A DNA stretch of 64,000 nucleotides, taken from Planctomycetota bacterium. Its GTDB lineage: Bacteria > Planctomycetota > UBA1135 > GCA-002686595. Shown here piece by piece: positions 1-8,892 of this stretch. The DNA lies in assembly GCA_028278425.1 (NCBI GenBank), contig JANQEJ010000054.1, positions 62,001 through 126,000 of the forward strand, in the 5' to 3' direction. The translations under genes and the position numbers were made by a program. How positions within the stretch are numbered: position 1 is the stretch's first letter; each line of letters starts with the position of its first letter. The notes under the pieces were generated by a model. That model had not been told where the DNA came from. It saw only the letters and a program-made list of their open reading frames with translations, and did no database searches.

Positions 1-996
1 GTCCGGGCGGGTGCGGTCGAGGGGGAGCGCATCTCCGTCACGACGGACCTGGGGGACAGCGGTTGGACCGTGACCGTGTCGGAGTCGGCGGACGAGGTGA
101 ACGCCGCGGTCGCGCGCTTTCGCCGGCAGGCGTGGATCTGGAGCGGCGTGGCCGTCCTTCTGGCCGTCCTGTTCTCGGTCTTCCTCTCCGCGTGGATCAC
201 CCGTCCGATCGCCGAGCTCACGCGGGCCGCGGAGGAGATGGAGCAGGGCCGTCTCGACGCGCGCGTCGGCCTCGACCGCGAGGACGAGATCGGTCGCCTC
301 GGCCGCGCCTTCGACCGCATGGCGGCGGCGCTCGCCCAGCTCGACGAGGCGAAGTCCGAGTTCGTGTCGAACGTGTCGCACGAGCTGCGCACGCCGCTGA
401 CCTCGATGAAGCTGTCGGTCGCCAACCTGATGGAGCAGGTCGTCGGTCCCCTCGAGCCGCGCCAGGTCGAGGTGCTCGAGCGCGTCCGCGGCGAGGTCGA
501 CCGGATGACGGTTCTCGTCGACGAGCTCCTCGAGATGGCCCGCCTGGAGGCCGGCGTGATCGAGCCCGCGCGCGAGGTCGTGGACCTCCGGGCGGTCGCC
601 GACGACGCGTCGGACGCCGTGCGGGCGCTGGCGAGCGAGGCCGGGGTACGCATCGCCGTGGAAGGACGGGGCGAGGCCGTCGGCGACCCGCGCATGGTGC
701 TGCGCGTCCTCGTCAACCTGCTGGACAACGCGGTCAAGTTCTCGCCGCGCGGTGGCGAGGTGCGGGTCGCGGTCGCGCCCGGCGAGCTCCGCGTCGCGGA
801 CGAAGGGCCGGGAATCGACCCCGCCCGCATCTTCGAGAAGTTCCGCCAGGGCGACCAGGACGGCGTGAAGCACCCCGGCGTGGGGCTCGGGCTCGCGATC
901 GTCGCGAAGCTCGTGGATCTCCTCGATGGAAGCGTCCGCGCGGAGTCGGACAATGGAGCCGTGTTCCTCGTGACGCTACCCCGGACGGAAGCGTGA
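1..996 (+). CDS. Sensor histidine kinase, 5' end outside window
   Basis: Membrane sensor kinase that autophosphorylates on His and passes the phosphate to a response regulator. The frame is open from base 1 with no start, so the N-terminus (probably a periplasmic sensor) lies outside the window. Visible in order: a transmembrane segment (about residues 43-65), a HAMP domain with the DEIGRLGRAF core, a HisKA box SHELRTPL with the phospho-acceptor His near residue 127, and an HATPase_c domain with N box (LLDNAVKFS), G1 (DEGPGID) and G2 (GVGLGLAIV). The stop overlaps the next gene's GTG by four bases, so kinase and regulator form a translationally coupled pair. The signal sensed cannot be told from this part. 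Confidence 0.95.
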   Translation, partial: VRAGAVEGERISVTTDLGDSGWTVTVSESADEVNAAVARFRRQAWIWSGVAVLLAVLFSVFLSAWITRPIAELTRAAEEMEQGRLDARVGLDREDEIGRLGRAFDRMAAALAQLDEAKSEFVSNVSHELRTPLTSMKLSVANLMEQVVGPLEPRQVEVLERVRGEVDRMTVLVDELLEMARLEAGVIEPAREVVDLRAVADDASDAVRALASEAGVRIAVEGRGEAVGDPRMVLRVLVNLLDNAVKFSPRGGEVRVAVAPGELRVADEGPGIDPARIFEKFRQGDQDGVKHPGVGLGLAIVAKLVDLLDGSVRAESDNGAVFLVTLPRTEA

Positions 997-2306
997 CCGC
1001 CCGGCTGCTCATCGTCGACGACGACGACGCGATCCGCGACTCGCTCGCGGAGCGCTTCGCGGCGCGCGGCTACGCCGTGCGCACCGCGAGCTCCGGTGAA
1101 GAAGCCGTCGAGGAGTTGCGCCGGGGCGTGGACGTCGTGCTGCTCGACCTCCAACTTCCGAAGGGCGACGGCTTCCACGTGCTGCGGACGATGCGCGCCG
1201 AGGGCCTTCCCGCCACCGTCGTCGTGATCACCGCCTACGGCACGGTCGAGCGCGCGGTCGAGGCGATGAAGGAAGGCGCCTACGACTTCCTGCAGAAGCC
1301 CTTCGCGCCCGAGCTGGTCGAGGAGACGCTGCGGCGGGCGCTCGAGCGCTCGCGGCTCCTGCGCGAGAACCGCGCGCTGCGTCTGTCGTTGCCCGATGCG
1401 GGCCTCGTGACGGCCGACCCGAGCATGGAGAAGGTCGCGGTCACCGCGCGAAAGGCGGCGGCAAGCGGCGCGACGGTCCTCCTGCTCGGCGAGTCGGGAA
1501 CCGGCAAGGAAGTGCTCGCGCGGAGCATCCACGCGTGGAGCGAGCGGGCCGAAGGACCCTTCGTCGCCGTCAACTGCGCCGCGCTGAGCGAGACGCTGCT
1601 CGAGTCCGAGCTCTTCGGGCACGAGAAGGGCGCCTTCACCGGAGCGACGGTGCGCAAGGAGGGCCGCCTTGAGGCGGCGCGCGGCGGCACGCTCTTCCTC
1701 GACGAGATCGGCGACACGACGCCGGCGTTCCAGGTCAAGCTCCTGCGCGTTCTGCAGGAGCGGACGTTCGAGCGCGTCGGCGGCAACCGCTCGATCGAGA
1801 CCGACCTGCGCGTGGTGGCGGCCACCAACCGCGACCTGAAGAAGCTCGTCGAGGAGGGCGGGTTCCGCGAGGACCTCTTCTACCGGCTGAACGTGATCGC
1901 GCTGACGCTGCCGCCGCTGCGCGAGCGCCCGCGGGACGTCCAGGCCCTCGCGGAGGCGTTCCTCGCCGGCTTCGCCGGATCCGCGGTTCGTCTGTCCGGC
2001 GCGGCGCTCGACGCGCTGCGCGCCTACGACTGGCCCGGCAACGCGCGCGAGCTGCGCAACGTCGTCGAACGCGCGGTCGTCCTCAGCGAAGGCGACGAGA
2101 TCCTGCCCGCGGACCTGTCGCCCGAGCTCTTCGAATCCGCCGCGGCGGGCCCGGGCGATTCGTTCCACGAGCGCGTGGCGGACTTCCGCCGCCGCGTCCT
2201 CGTCGAGGCGTTGGCGGAGTCCGGCGGCAACCAGACCCGCGCCGCGGAGAAGCTCGGCCTCCAGCGCACCTACTTGGCGCGCCTCGTCAAGAAGTACGGC
2301 ATCTAG
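993..2306 (+). CDS. NtrC-family sigma-54-dependent response regulator
   Basis: Transcription activator working with sigma-54 RNA polymerase. The GTG start at 993 overlaps the kinase stop (GTGA); the same frame is open far upstream but that part only shadows the kinase. Receiver domain at residues 4-115 with acidic pocket (D9-D12), phospho-acceptor D52 and K102. The AAA+ domain has Walker A GESGTGKE (166-173), the sigma-54 contact loop GAFTGA (213-218) and Walker [12 protein letters not shown]. The C-terminal Fis-type helix-turn-helix contains [18 protein letters not shown]. All catalytic motifs are intact. Nested palindromes just after the stop could be its own enhancer sites in front of the next gene. 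Confidence 0.95.
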   Translation: MTARLLIVDDDDAIRDSLAERFAARGYAVRTASSGEEAVEELRRGVDVVLLDLQLPKGDGFHVLRTMRAEGLPATVVVITAYGTVERAVEAMKEGAYDFLQKPFAPELVEETLRRALERSRLLRENRALRLSLPDAGLVTADPSMEKVAVTARKAAASGATVLLLGESGTGKEVLARSIHAWSERAEGPFVAVNCAALSETLLESELFGHEKGAFTGATVRKEGRLEAARGGTLFLDEIGDTTPAFQVKLLRVLQERTFERVGGNRSIETDLRVVAATNRDLKKLVEEGGFREDLFYRLNVIALTLPPLRERPRDVQALAEAFLAGFAGSAVRLSGAALDALRAYDWPGNARELRNVVERAVVLSEGDEILPADLSPELFESAAAGPGDSFHERVADFRRRVLVEALAESGGNQTRAAEKLGLQRTYLARLVKKYGI

Positions 2307-2310
2307 CGCG

Positions 2311-2341
2311 ATCGGATACGGCGCGTATCCGATCGGATACG
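2311..2341. promoter_or_regulatory. Two nested perfect palindromes
   Basis: A 10-bp perfect inverted repeat (2311-2320 with 2324-2333, 3-nt spacer) shares its right arm with a gapless 18-bp perfect palindrome at 2324-2341, so the core CGGATACG occurs three times in alternating orientation. It begins 4 nt after the activator gene's stop. No T-run follows, which argues against a simple intrinsic terminator. The dyads suit a dimeric HTH protein such as the Fis domain of the gene just upstream; that link is inference. Confidence 0.55.
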
Positions 2342-2382
2342 GTCGCGCGCGGCGGGAACGGCGCTGGCGGGCGCAATCCGGT

Positions 2383-2397
2383 TGGCATGGGCTTCGC
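2383..2397 (+). promoter_or_regulatory. Possible sigma-54 promoter (-24/-12)
   Basis: The bases TGGCATGGGCTTCGC hold the diagnostic GG-N10-GC spacing. They match the sigma-54 consensus (TGGCACG-N4-TTGCW) except for T in place of C at the sixth position, C in place of T before the final GC, and a C in the last place. The element lies 50-70 bp downstream of the palindromes, an enhancer-like distance, and 24 bp before the ATG at 2421. The implied transcript start would fall at or just before the ribosome binding site, which is tight and lowers confidence. Confidence 0.3.
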
Positions 2398-2420
2398 CTC
2401 TCGCGGGTGGAGGCAAAGCC

Positions 2421-3407
2421 ATGATGCAACGAATCCTGATCACCCCGCTCGTCCTCGCGTCCGCCGTTCTGGTCGCCCGTGCCGCGGAAGAGGAAACCCA
2501 CCCGGTTCCCGACCTGCGCAAGTCCCGCGTCGAGGCACCCGTGAAGGCCGCGCTGTCCGTCGAGTCGCCGCGCGCGCCCGGCGCGGTCAAGCCGGGCGAC
2601 GTCAAGTGGCACCCGTCGTTGGCCGCCGCGGTCGAGACCGCCCGGAACACGGGACGTCCCGTGCTGCTCTTCCAGCTTCTCGGCCGGCTCGATGAGGAGT
2701 TCTGCTGAACGAACGCGCGTATCGCGAGGAGCGTGCTCTTCTCGCAACCCGAAATCGCCGCCTTCCTGAACCAGAACTTCGAATGCGCGTGGGAGAGCCT
2801 GCGCCCGGTGCCGCGCGTCGACATCGACTTCGGAAACGGACATAGGCTGCGGCGGACGCTGAACGGGAACATCGCCACGTGGTTCTGCACGCCGGACGGG
2901 AAGGCCTTCGACCTCCTCCCCGGGCTCGTCGGACCGGAGGAGTTCCTCGCCCGCGCGCAGCTCGCCGCGTCGGTGCACGGAGCTTTGCCGCCGAGGAACG
3001 CGGAGAGACTCGTGGCCCAATACCACGCTCGCGCGCGCGAGCTGGCCGGGAAGTCGGCCGCCGAGGTGCGCGAAGCGGGTGAGCGCGAGGCGATGTACGC
3101 CGACCTCGCGAAGCGTCAGGTGGAGTTCAACGTGAAGCGGTCCCTCGGCGGGCTCCTGGTGAACCTCGCCGAGGCGAAGTCGGCCACGGAAGGGAAGCTC
3201 GACGCCGAGCTGGCCGCGGACACGCGCTTCAACGCGGAGCACCGCTACCCGCTGGCTCACAAACTCCTGGCCCAACGTCCCTTGGCGAAGCCGGCCGAGC
3301 TCGCGAAGGAGGTCTTCCGGACGATCCTGCACACCGATCTCGACGATCCTTATCTCGGATTGGCGCCCTACGTGCTCGGGGGCAAAGGCGGAAGGAGCTC
3401 GGGATGA
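2421..3407 (+). CDS. Thioredoxin-like secreted protein, probable selenoprotein (Cys-Sec)
   Basis: Translation from ATG 2421 (GGAGG eight bases upstream) gives a signal peptide, a linker, and a thioredoxin-fold segment ending in EEFC. An in-frame TGA at 2706-2708 (codon 96) follows, and the same frame then continues without a break for 232 codons to TAG 3405-3407. The continuation is clearly coding: it carries the second half of the fold (LFSQPEIAAFLN, later TWFCTPDG) and a helical C-terminal region. TGA therefore either encodes Sec in a Cys-Sec pair or is a nonsense mutation in a well-kept gene. A hairpin with GU in its apex lies 15 nt after the TGA and favours selenocysteine. The stop overlaps the dioxygenase start (ATGA). 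Substrate is unknown; a redox role outside the cytoplasm is inferred. Confidence 0.7.
2724..2745 (+). promoter_or_regulatory. Candidate bacterial SECIS hairpin
   Basis: GCGAGGAGC (2724-2732) pairs with GCTC-TT-CTCGC (2735-2745), giving nine base pairs with a bulged UU and an apex centred on GU (2733-2734). The apex lies 24 nt after the TGA, inside the roughly 16-37 nt window known for bacterial SECIS elements, which need a G near the start of the apical loop. The bulge is on the 3' side, unlike the bulged U of E. coli fdhF, so SelB recognition is not assured. Confidence 0.55.
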
Positions 3408-4045
3408 CGATCTCGCGACGCGGTCTTCTCGCGGCTTCGGGCATCGTCCTCTTGCCGTCGGTGGGACGTGCCGGCTCCTTCCAGGACCGAGTCCTGAAGC
3501 CGACGCCCGAGAGCATCCTCGGGCCTTACTACAAGCCCGGTGCGCCGGAGACGAGCTCGCTTCGCGAAGCCGGCGAGGAGGGCTTGCCGCTGCGCGTGTC
3601 GGGCTCGGTCCGTTCGACGACGGGCGAACGCCTCACCGGCGCGTTGGTCGAGGTCTGGCACGCCGACATGGAGGGGGACTACGACGCATCCGGCTTCCGC
3701 TTCCGTGCGAAGGTCCCGCTCGACGAGAACGGAGAGTACGCGTTCGAGACCACGCTCCCCGGCCACTACTCGCTCACGAGTTACGGCACGCGCGGCGGCG
3801 CCTACGACCTGGCGAACGCACGGCCGCAGCACGTCCACTACCGCGTGACGGCCGCGGGAAACCGGGAGCTCGTCACGCAGCTCTACTTCGAGACGGACCC
3901 GTTCTTCCGCGGCGATCCGACCGCGAACCTCGCCCGTGACCCGTTCGTTCTCCACCGCGAGCTCGTGGTGCCGGTCCTGATCCACAAGAAGCGACGGGCG
4001 TACTCGCTGTCGGCCCGTTTCGACGTGATCTTGGCGCCGGACTAA
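3404..4045 (+). CDS. Intradiol ring-cleavage dioxygenase (protocatechuate 3,4-dioxygenase-like), exported
   Basis: Fe(III) dioxygenase family that cleaves catechol rings between the hydroxyls. The N-terminus SRRGLLAASGIVLLPS is a Tat-like signal, so export is likely. The family core follows: GALVEVWHADMEGDY, then PGHYS and RPQHVHYRV, which supply the Tyr and paired His ligands of the iron site, then TQLYFETDPFF. At 213 residues it matches a single catalytic domain. It overlaps the stop of the selenoprotein-like gene by four bases (ATGA), so the two are translated together. Secreted dioxygenases of this kind have unclear substrates; aromatic breakdown is a family-based guess. Confidence 0.88.
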   Translation: MTISRRGLLAASGIVLLPSVGRAGSFQDRVLKPTPESILGPYYKPGAPETSSLREAGEEGLPLRVSGSVRSTTGERLTGALVEVWHADMEGDYDASGFRFRAKVPLDENGEYAFETTLPGHYSLTSYGTRGGAYDLANARPQHVHYRVTAAGNRELVTQLYFETDPFFRGDPTANLARDPFVLHRELVVPVLIHKKRRAYSLSARFDVILAPD

Positions 4046-4935
4046 TACCTGGTGTAGAGGTCGTACCAGCCGGCCGCCAGGAGCGCGTCGGTCTCGTCGA
4101 CCGTCGAGACGTGGTGGCTCTCGAAGATTCCGTCGTTGTCCAGGTCCTTGAGCACCGTGCACGGCTGACCCGTCAAGGGAATCTGGTAGAGGAAGTAGCG
4201 TCGCTCTACGCCCGCCTTCTGGAAACCCTGAAAGGACTCGGAGCCGCTGAGTCCCGGGATGTCCTGTGGGCCGAACAGAAGGGTCGCGGTGTCCGATTCG
4301 TCGAAAGGCACCTGGTACAGCTCATCGTCCGTCTCGGTCAAGATCAGGGCAAAGCGACCCTCGAGATCGATCCTCATTTGGGCGATGCCCTTCGTGGCGA
4401 AGTGATCGCCTTGGTAGACGACGGTCTTTTCGGGATGCGGCTTAGCGCCGCGACTGGTCTGGGGGACGTAGGTCGAGCCGGCGACGTATACGGAACTCTC
4501 CGTCACGCCGGTCGGAACGCCGATGTCTGTTTCTGACGCCGGAAGGGACGACGCGTAGCCTCCCTCCCACTCTGGGAATGTCCATTCCTCGATGACGACC
4601 TGATCACGCTGCAGTCCTGCGAGGTAGATCTGATTGCCATGTCGAGCGCACGCGGTGAGCATCTCGTAGGAGACTGAATGTTGCTCGTTATGGACCTCCC
4701 ACCGACCGGTCGAAGGGTCTTTCTCGGTCGTGTGGATGTCGAGCCCGAGTTCTCCCTCGTAGAACGTGCAGGAGAGCTGGAAGCCGGCTTGTGAAAACAG
4801 CGCGCGAAGGAAAGACGGGAGCTCACGTCCTTCCATCGCGGAATCCACGGTAGCAACCACGGCCTCTGATTGTCCTGACCGACACGCGGCGAGTAGCAGA
4901 AGGCAACCGACCAAAGTCAACGCGATGAACTTCAT
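4042..4935 (-). CDS. Hypothetical lipoprotein
   Basis: 297 residues starting at MKFIALTLVGCLLLLAAC, a lipoprotein signal with lipobox LAAC. The start at 4935 is chosen because GGGGAGGAAAGGGC directly precedes it; the frame is open 31 codons further upstream but without a signal. The rest is polar and beta-rich with no motif I recognise; the end (ALLAAGWYDLYTRY) follows a segment reading DLDNDGIFESHH that looks like a calcium-type loop. Its stop overlaps the stop of the convergent dioxygenase gene. Codon choice is less GC-biased than the neighbours, hinting at later arrival. Function unknown. Confidence 0.8.
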   Translation of the reverse strand: MKFIALTLVGCLLLLAACRSGQSEAVVATVDSAMEGRELPSFLRALFSQAGFQLSCTFYEGELGLDIHTTEKDPSTGRWEVHNEQHSVSYEMLTACARHGNQIYLAGLQRDQVVIEEWTFPEWEGGYASSLPASETDIGVPTGVTESSVYVAGSTYVPQTSRGAKPHPEKTVVYQGDHFATKGIAQMRIDLEGRFALILTETDDELYQVPFDESDTATLLFGPQDIPGLSGSESFQGFQKAGVERRYFLYQIPLTGQPCTVLKDLDNDGIFESHHVSTVDETDALLAAGWYDLYTRY

Positions 4936-5088
4936 GCCCTTTCCTCCCCTTGACGGTTTCCGAGCTCGGTAGCTGAGCGGCTCACACCATACGCAAGTAG
5001 GCGAAACAAAGATGCCCTCGGCGTTCATATCGACGCTCGGTCAATCCTCTGCCCTCTCCGCGTGCTTTGACGTCGTGCTGGCCGCCGC

Positions 5089-6744
5089 CTAGAAGAGCTC
5101 GATCGCGGCGGCGCGCGTCGACGCGATGCCGTTCGTCGCGCCGCCGTCGACGACGAACCACTGAGCGATCACGTCGATCCCTGCGAGCGTCGGCGCGTCG
5201 GGCAGCGGAGCCTGGAAGGTTGTGAACCCCTGCCCCGGTCCGGCACCGGCGAGCGGCATGGACTCGAACAGGATCAGCGCGCCGACGTTGACGAAGACCG
5301 GCACGCCGCCGACGACGGTTCCCGGCGGCGCGGCCTGGTGCGACGCCGCGAGGACCGCGACCGAACCGCCGAGCGCCTGGCTGACCGCTACCTTGAAGTC
5401 CTGGTTGCCGAGGTTCGGCGGCACGACGGCGATCATCGCCGGGACGAGTCCGCCGCTTCCCGCGACGCCGAAGCCGAACTGCGCGGGGTTGGGCAGCACG
5501 GACTCGCTGTGCAGCCGCGGCCGGTCGAAGGGCGGCGCCTCGGCGAGAACGCGCGGATCGGTGAGCCCGTTGACGAGGAAGTCGGCGATGTCGTTCACCA
5601 CCGGCGGCGGGACGACGATGGGCACGGGGTTGACGAGGATCGGATCCTTGTTGACGGGGAACGGCCCGCCGCCGCCGTTGTAGAACGCCACCGCGTCCTC
5701 GACGCCGGCGAGATCGGTCTCGCCGTTGTGGAAGAAGCCGGTGCGCAGCCCGACGTTGCGCAGCGTCGGCACCTTGAACTTGCCGCGGTCGGCGAAGTTG
5801 CCGGTGACGTCGAAGCGTCCCGGGTCCTCCTGCCAGGGGCGCACGCCGATGTTGCGGAACTCGCCGTCGGAGAAGAGGGGCGCGGTGTGGCACTGGTTGC
5901 AGCGCTGCGCGCCGTTGAAGGCGGCGAGGCCCTGGATCTGGTTCGGCGTGAGCGCGGAGGGATTCCCCGCGACGAAGGCGTCCCACGGCGTCTGGTTCGG
6001 TGTCAGCGTGCGCTGGTACGTTGCGAGCGCGAAGGCGATGCGCTCGGCGGTGACCGCCGGGTCACCGAAGGCGTTCTCGAAGAGCTCGGGATAGGTCGGG
6101 TCGACCGCGAGCGCGGCGTTGATGTCGAGCGTCAGGTTGCTCGCGAGCGCGAGCGGCTGAACGGACTCAAGCTTCGTGGCCACGTCGCTCAAGGTCAGAC
6201 CCTCCCGCGCCATCTCGACGTCGGAGACGAGCGGCATGAGTGACTGCGTCTCGAGCGCACCGCCGTCGGCGATCGACACCTGCCCGGTGTCGGGATTCAC
6301 GAACGTCCCGCTCGCGCTCCCATCCCAGAAGAGCTCGTCGAAGTACGCGCTCGCGATGTTCGTCGGCGTGTGCCGCGGCGTGTTCTGGACGCCGAGCCCG
6401 AAGAGCGGATCGGGTTGGTACAGCCCGCCGTTGTCCTGCCGGATGACGCCCGGCGACCCCGCGACGTCGTCCGGCGTTCCGACCGAGCCGTCCGGGCCGG
6501 GATGAAGGACGCCCGGCCCCGTCCGCGGGTCCGCGCCGCCCGCGCCTGGAATGTGGCACGTTCCGCACGCGACGGTGTTGTCGGACGAGAGCTGCTCGTC
6601 CCAGAACAACATCTTCCCGAGCACGCGCTTCTCCGGCGTGATCGGGTTCTCGGGGGGAACGGGAGTGGCGGGGAGCTGTGCCAGGGCTCTCCCGGCCGCG
6701 ACGAACACGAGGGCGAGGAAGAGGGAGACGTGGAACCTGCTCAT
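5089..6744 (-). CDS. Di-haem cytochrome c peroxidase (MauG/CCP family) with C-terminal secreted-protein domain
   Basis: Exported protein with signal peptide (SLFLALVFVAAGRALA) and two haem-c motifs, CGTCH (C60-H64) and CNQCH (near residue 285), each within the usual CCP/MauG context (VLGKMLFWDEQLS before the first; RTGFFHNG in the second half). Such enzymes reduce peroxide or oxidise partners in the periplasm. About 110 residues after the catalytic part (GAGPGQGFTTFQAPLPDAP, QWFVVDGGATNG) form an accessory domain resembling tails of other secreted proteins in this lineage. The start could be the GTG at 6765, seven codons upstream; the ATG is preferred for its signal peptide. It diverges from ligD across 68 bp. 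Confidence 0.9.
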   Translation of the reverse strand: MSRFHVSLFLALVFVAAGRALAQLPATPVPPENPITPEKRVLGKMLFWDEQLSSDNTVACGTCHIPGAGGADPRTGPGVLHPGPDGSVGTPDDVAGSPGVIRQDNGGLYQPDPLFGLGVQNTPRHTPTNIASAYFDELFWDGSASGTFVNPDTGQVSIADGGALETQSLMPLVSDVEMAREGLTLSDVATKLESVQPLALASNLTLDINAALAVDPTYPELFENAFGDPAVTAERIAFALATYQRTLTPNQTPWDAFVAGNPSALTPNQIQGLAAFNGAQRCNQCHTAPLFSDGEFRNIGVRPWQEDPGRFDVTGNFADRGKFKVPTLRNVGLRTGFFHNGETDLAGVEDAVAFYNGGGGPFPVNKDPILVNPVPIVVPPPVVNDIADFLVNGLTDPRVLAEAPPFDRPRLHSESVLPNPAQFGFGVAGSGGLVPAMIAVVPPNLGNQDFKVAVSQALGGSVAVLAASHQAAPPGTVVGGVPVFVNVGALILFESMPLAGAGPGQGFTTFQAPLPDAPTLAGIDVIAQWFVVDGGATNGIASTRAAAIELF

Positions 6745-6812
6745 GCCGACCGGAACCGCCGCCACTCTTTGCGGTTCCGCAACACGCCCAGCATTTCGTT
6801 ACGCTCGCGGTC

Positions 6813-8876
6813 ATGGCCGACGGCAAGTCGCTCGACGACTACGAACGCAAGCGCGACTTCGGGCGCACGCCCGAACCGAAGCCCGAACGCGACGCCGCGC
6901 GCGAGCCGGAGCCGGTGTTCGTCGTCCACCGCCACGACGCGCGGCGCTTGCACTACGACCTGCGGCTCGAGATGGAGGGCGTTCTGCGCTCCTGGGCGGT
7001 GCCGAAGGGCTTCTCCTACGACCCCGACGACAAGCACCTCGCGGTGCGGACGGAGGACCACCCGCTCGAGTACGAGCACTTCGACGGCGTGATCCCGAAG
7101 GGCCAGTACGGCGCCGGCACGATGACGATCTGGGACCGCGGCCGCTACGAGGTGGTCAAGGCCGACTCGGGTCCGCAGGCGGTGCTCGACGGCGAGCTCA
7201 AGGTGATCCTGCGCGGACGCCGGCTGCGCGGCGAGTGGCACCTCGTCAAGACGAAGCAGGGCGAGGACACGTGGCTGCTCTTCAAGTCGCGCGACCGCTA
7301 CGCCGGTTCGGGCGACAGCGCCGTCGGCATCGACCTCGCCGCCGCGGAGGAGCGCGAGATGCCGGACAAGGTCGAGCCGATGCGGCCGGCGGGGGAGTCC
7401 GCGCCGTTCAGCGATCCCGCGTGGCTCTTCGAGATGGAGTTCGAGGGGAAGCGCTGCTTCGCCGAGAAGCGGGGCGACGCGGTGAAGCTGCGCGGCGTCG
7501 AGGCGGAGCTGCCGGAGCTCGCCGGTGACCTGGGGCGTCTGGGCGCGACGAACGCACTGCTCGACGGAGTTCTCGTGTGCGCGGACGAGAACGAGCGGCC
7601 GTCGGCCGAACGACTCGAGCGCCGTCTCGCCGGCGAGACCGAGGACGAAGTGTGCTTTTACGCCTTCGACCTCCTCTACTTCGACGACTTCGATCTGCGC
7701 GGCCTGCCGCTCGTCGACCGCAAGGGCGCGCTGCGTTCGGTCGTGCCCGAAGCGTCGCGCCTTCTCTTCGTCGACCACGTGCCCGCCAACGGCGAGAGCC
7801 TGGTCGAGGCGGTGTCCGCCGCGGGGCTTCCGGCGGTGATCGCGAAGCGCGCGAACGCGCCGCACGCGTCCGGTCCCTCGGAGGCGTGGCGTCGCATCCC
7901 GGTGGGGGCCGAGTCCGCCGCCGCGACCGGCGCGGTCTCGGAAGGCCTGAAGAAGTCGACCAAGAAGCGCGCGCGCTCGCGCGTGAAGCTCTCCAACCTC
8001 GAGAAGGTCTACTGGCCCGCGGAGGGCTATACGAAGGGCGACCTGATCGCGTACTACGAGCAGGTCGCGGACGTGCTCCTCCCGTACCTGAAGGACCGCC
8101 CGGTCCACATGAACCGATTCCCCGACGGCATCGAGGGCAAGTCGTTCTATCAAAAGGACACCAAGGAGCAGTTCCCCGACTGGTTCGAGATCGAGAACGT
8201 CCCGAGCTCCTCCCGCGACGGCGACCCGATCCGGTTCCCGATCCTGAACGACCGCGATTCGCTGCTCTACCTCGTCAATCTCGGCAGCATCGACATTCAC
8301 CCCTGGCACTCGCGCCGCGGGCATCTGGAGTTCCCCGACTTCGCCGTGATCGACCTCGATCCGAAGGGCGCGCCCTTCGCCGACGTGGTGCGCATCGCGC
8401 GCGAGGTGGGCAAGCTCCTGACCGGCATCGGCCTGCGGCCTTTGCTCAAGACGTCGGGTTCGACCGGCCTACACGTGTACGTCCCGTTGCTCGAGGACAC
8501 GTACACCTACGACCACGCCCGCATGTTCTGCGAAATGGTCGCCCGCGTCGTCGCCCGCGACCTGAAGGACATCGCCACGGTCGAGCGGCACGTCGGCAGC
8601 CGCGAGGGGAAGGTGTACATCGACTTCCTTCAGAACCGGCGGGGGCAGACGCTGGTGCCGCCGTACTCGGTGCGGCCGGTGCGCGGAGCGACGGTCTCGG
8701 CGCCGCTCGAGTGGGACGAGCTCGACTCGAACCTCGCGATCGCGAACTTCACGATTTTGGCCGAGCCGCCGCGGCTCGAAGAGAAGGGTGACTTGTTCCG
8801 CGCGGCGTTGACGGACAGGCAGGACCTGATGCCGGCGATCGAGAAGCTGGGGGAGCTGATGGGGCGGGGGGAGTGA
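6813..8876 (+). CDS. ligD: LigD: 3'-phosphoesterase, degenerate ligase, polymerase
   Basis: Multidomain NHEJ protein of 687 residues. Residues about 30-170 are the phosphoesterase domain (HRHDARRLHYDLRLE; H41, H47 and D49 metal/catalytic residues). Residues about 195-400 align with an ATP-dependent ligase domain, but motif I reads FEMEFEGKR where the family has EVK-x-DG-x-R, so the nucleotidyl lysine is Glu209. Motif III is LDGVLV instead of LDGEIV and motif IV is weak. From about 410 on lies an archaeo-eukaryotic-primase-type polymerase domain with VIDLDPKG catalytic Asps and KTSGSTGLHVYVP. The domain order PE-Lig-Pol is that of Pseudomonas-type LigD. Ends would have to be sealed by another ligase, probably the one at 34433-35338. 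Confidence 0.93.
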   Translation: MADGKSLDDYERKRDFGRTPEPKPERDAAREPEPVFVVHRHDARRLHYDLRLEMEGVLRSWAVPKGFSYDPDDKHLAVRTEDHPLEYEHFDGVIPKGQYGAGTMTIWDRGRYEVVKADSGPQAVLDGELKVILRGRRLRGEWHLVKTKQGEDTWLLFKSRDRYAGSGDSAVGIDLAAAEEREMPDKVEPMRPAGESAPFSDPAWLFEMEFEGKRCFAEKRGDAVKLRGVEAELPELAGDLGRLGATNALLDGVLVCADENERPSAERLERRLAGETEDEVCFYAFDLLYFDDFDLRGLPLVDRKGALRSVVPEASRLLFVDHVPANGESLVEAVSAAGLPAVIAKRANAPHASGPSEAWRRIPVGAESAAATGAVSEGLKKSTKKRARSRVKLSNLEKVYWPAEGYTKGDLIAYYEQVADVLLPYLKDRPVHMNRFPDGIEGKSFYQKDTKEQFPDWFEIENVPSSSRDGDPIRFPILNDRDSLLYLVNLGSIDIHPWHSRRGHLEFPDFAVIDLDPKGAPFADVVRIAREVGKLLTGIGLRPLLKTSGSTGLHVYVPLLEDTYTYDHARMFCEMVARVVARDLKDIATVERHVGSREGKVYIDFLQNRRGQTLVPPYSVRPVRGATVSAPLEWDELDSNLAIANFTILAEPPRLEEKGDLFRAALTDRQDLMPAIEKLGELMGRGE

Positions 8877-8892
8877 GGCTCTGCTGCGAGGG

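Noticed and set aside
63-992. Long plus-strand frame running into the response-regulator gene from the left
   Set aside because: Its first 310 codons are Arg/Gly/Pro-rich shadow of the histidine kinase; the real regulator starts at GTG 993.
2311-2341. Intrinsic terminator after the response regulator
   Set aside because: The stems are AT-containing nested dyads without a following T-run; an operator or enhancer fits better, though termination is not excluded.
2303-2890. Minus-strand frame opposite the TGA region of the selenoprotein-like gene
   Set aside because: Composition is that of an antisense shadow and there is no ribosome binding site; the plus strand encodes a thioredoxin-like fold across the region.
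6741-8324. 527-codon minus-strand frame within ligD
   Set aside because: Mirror shadow of a high-GC gene; LigD domains on the plus strand are unambiguous.
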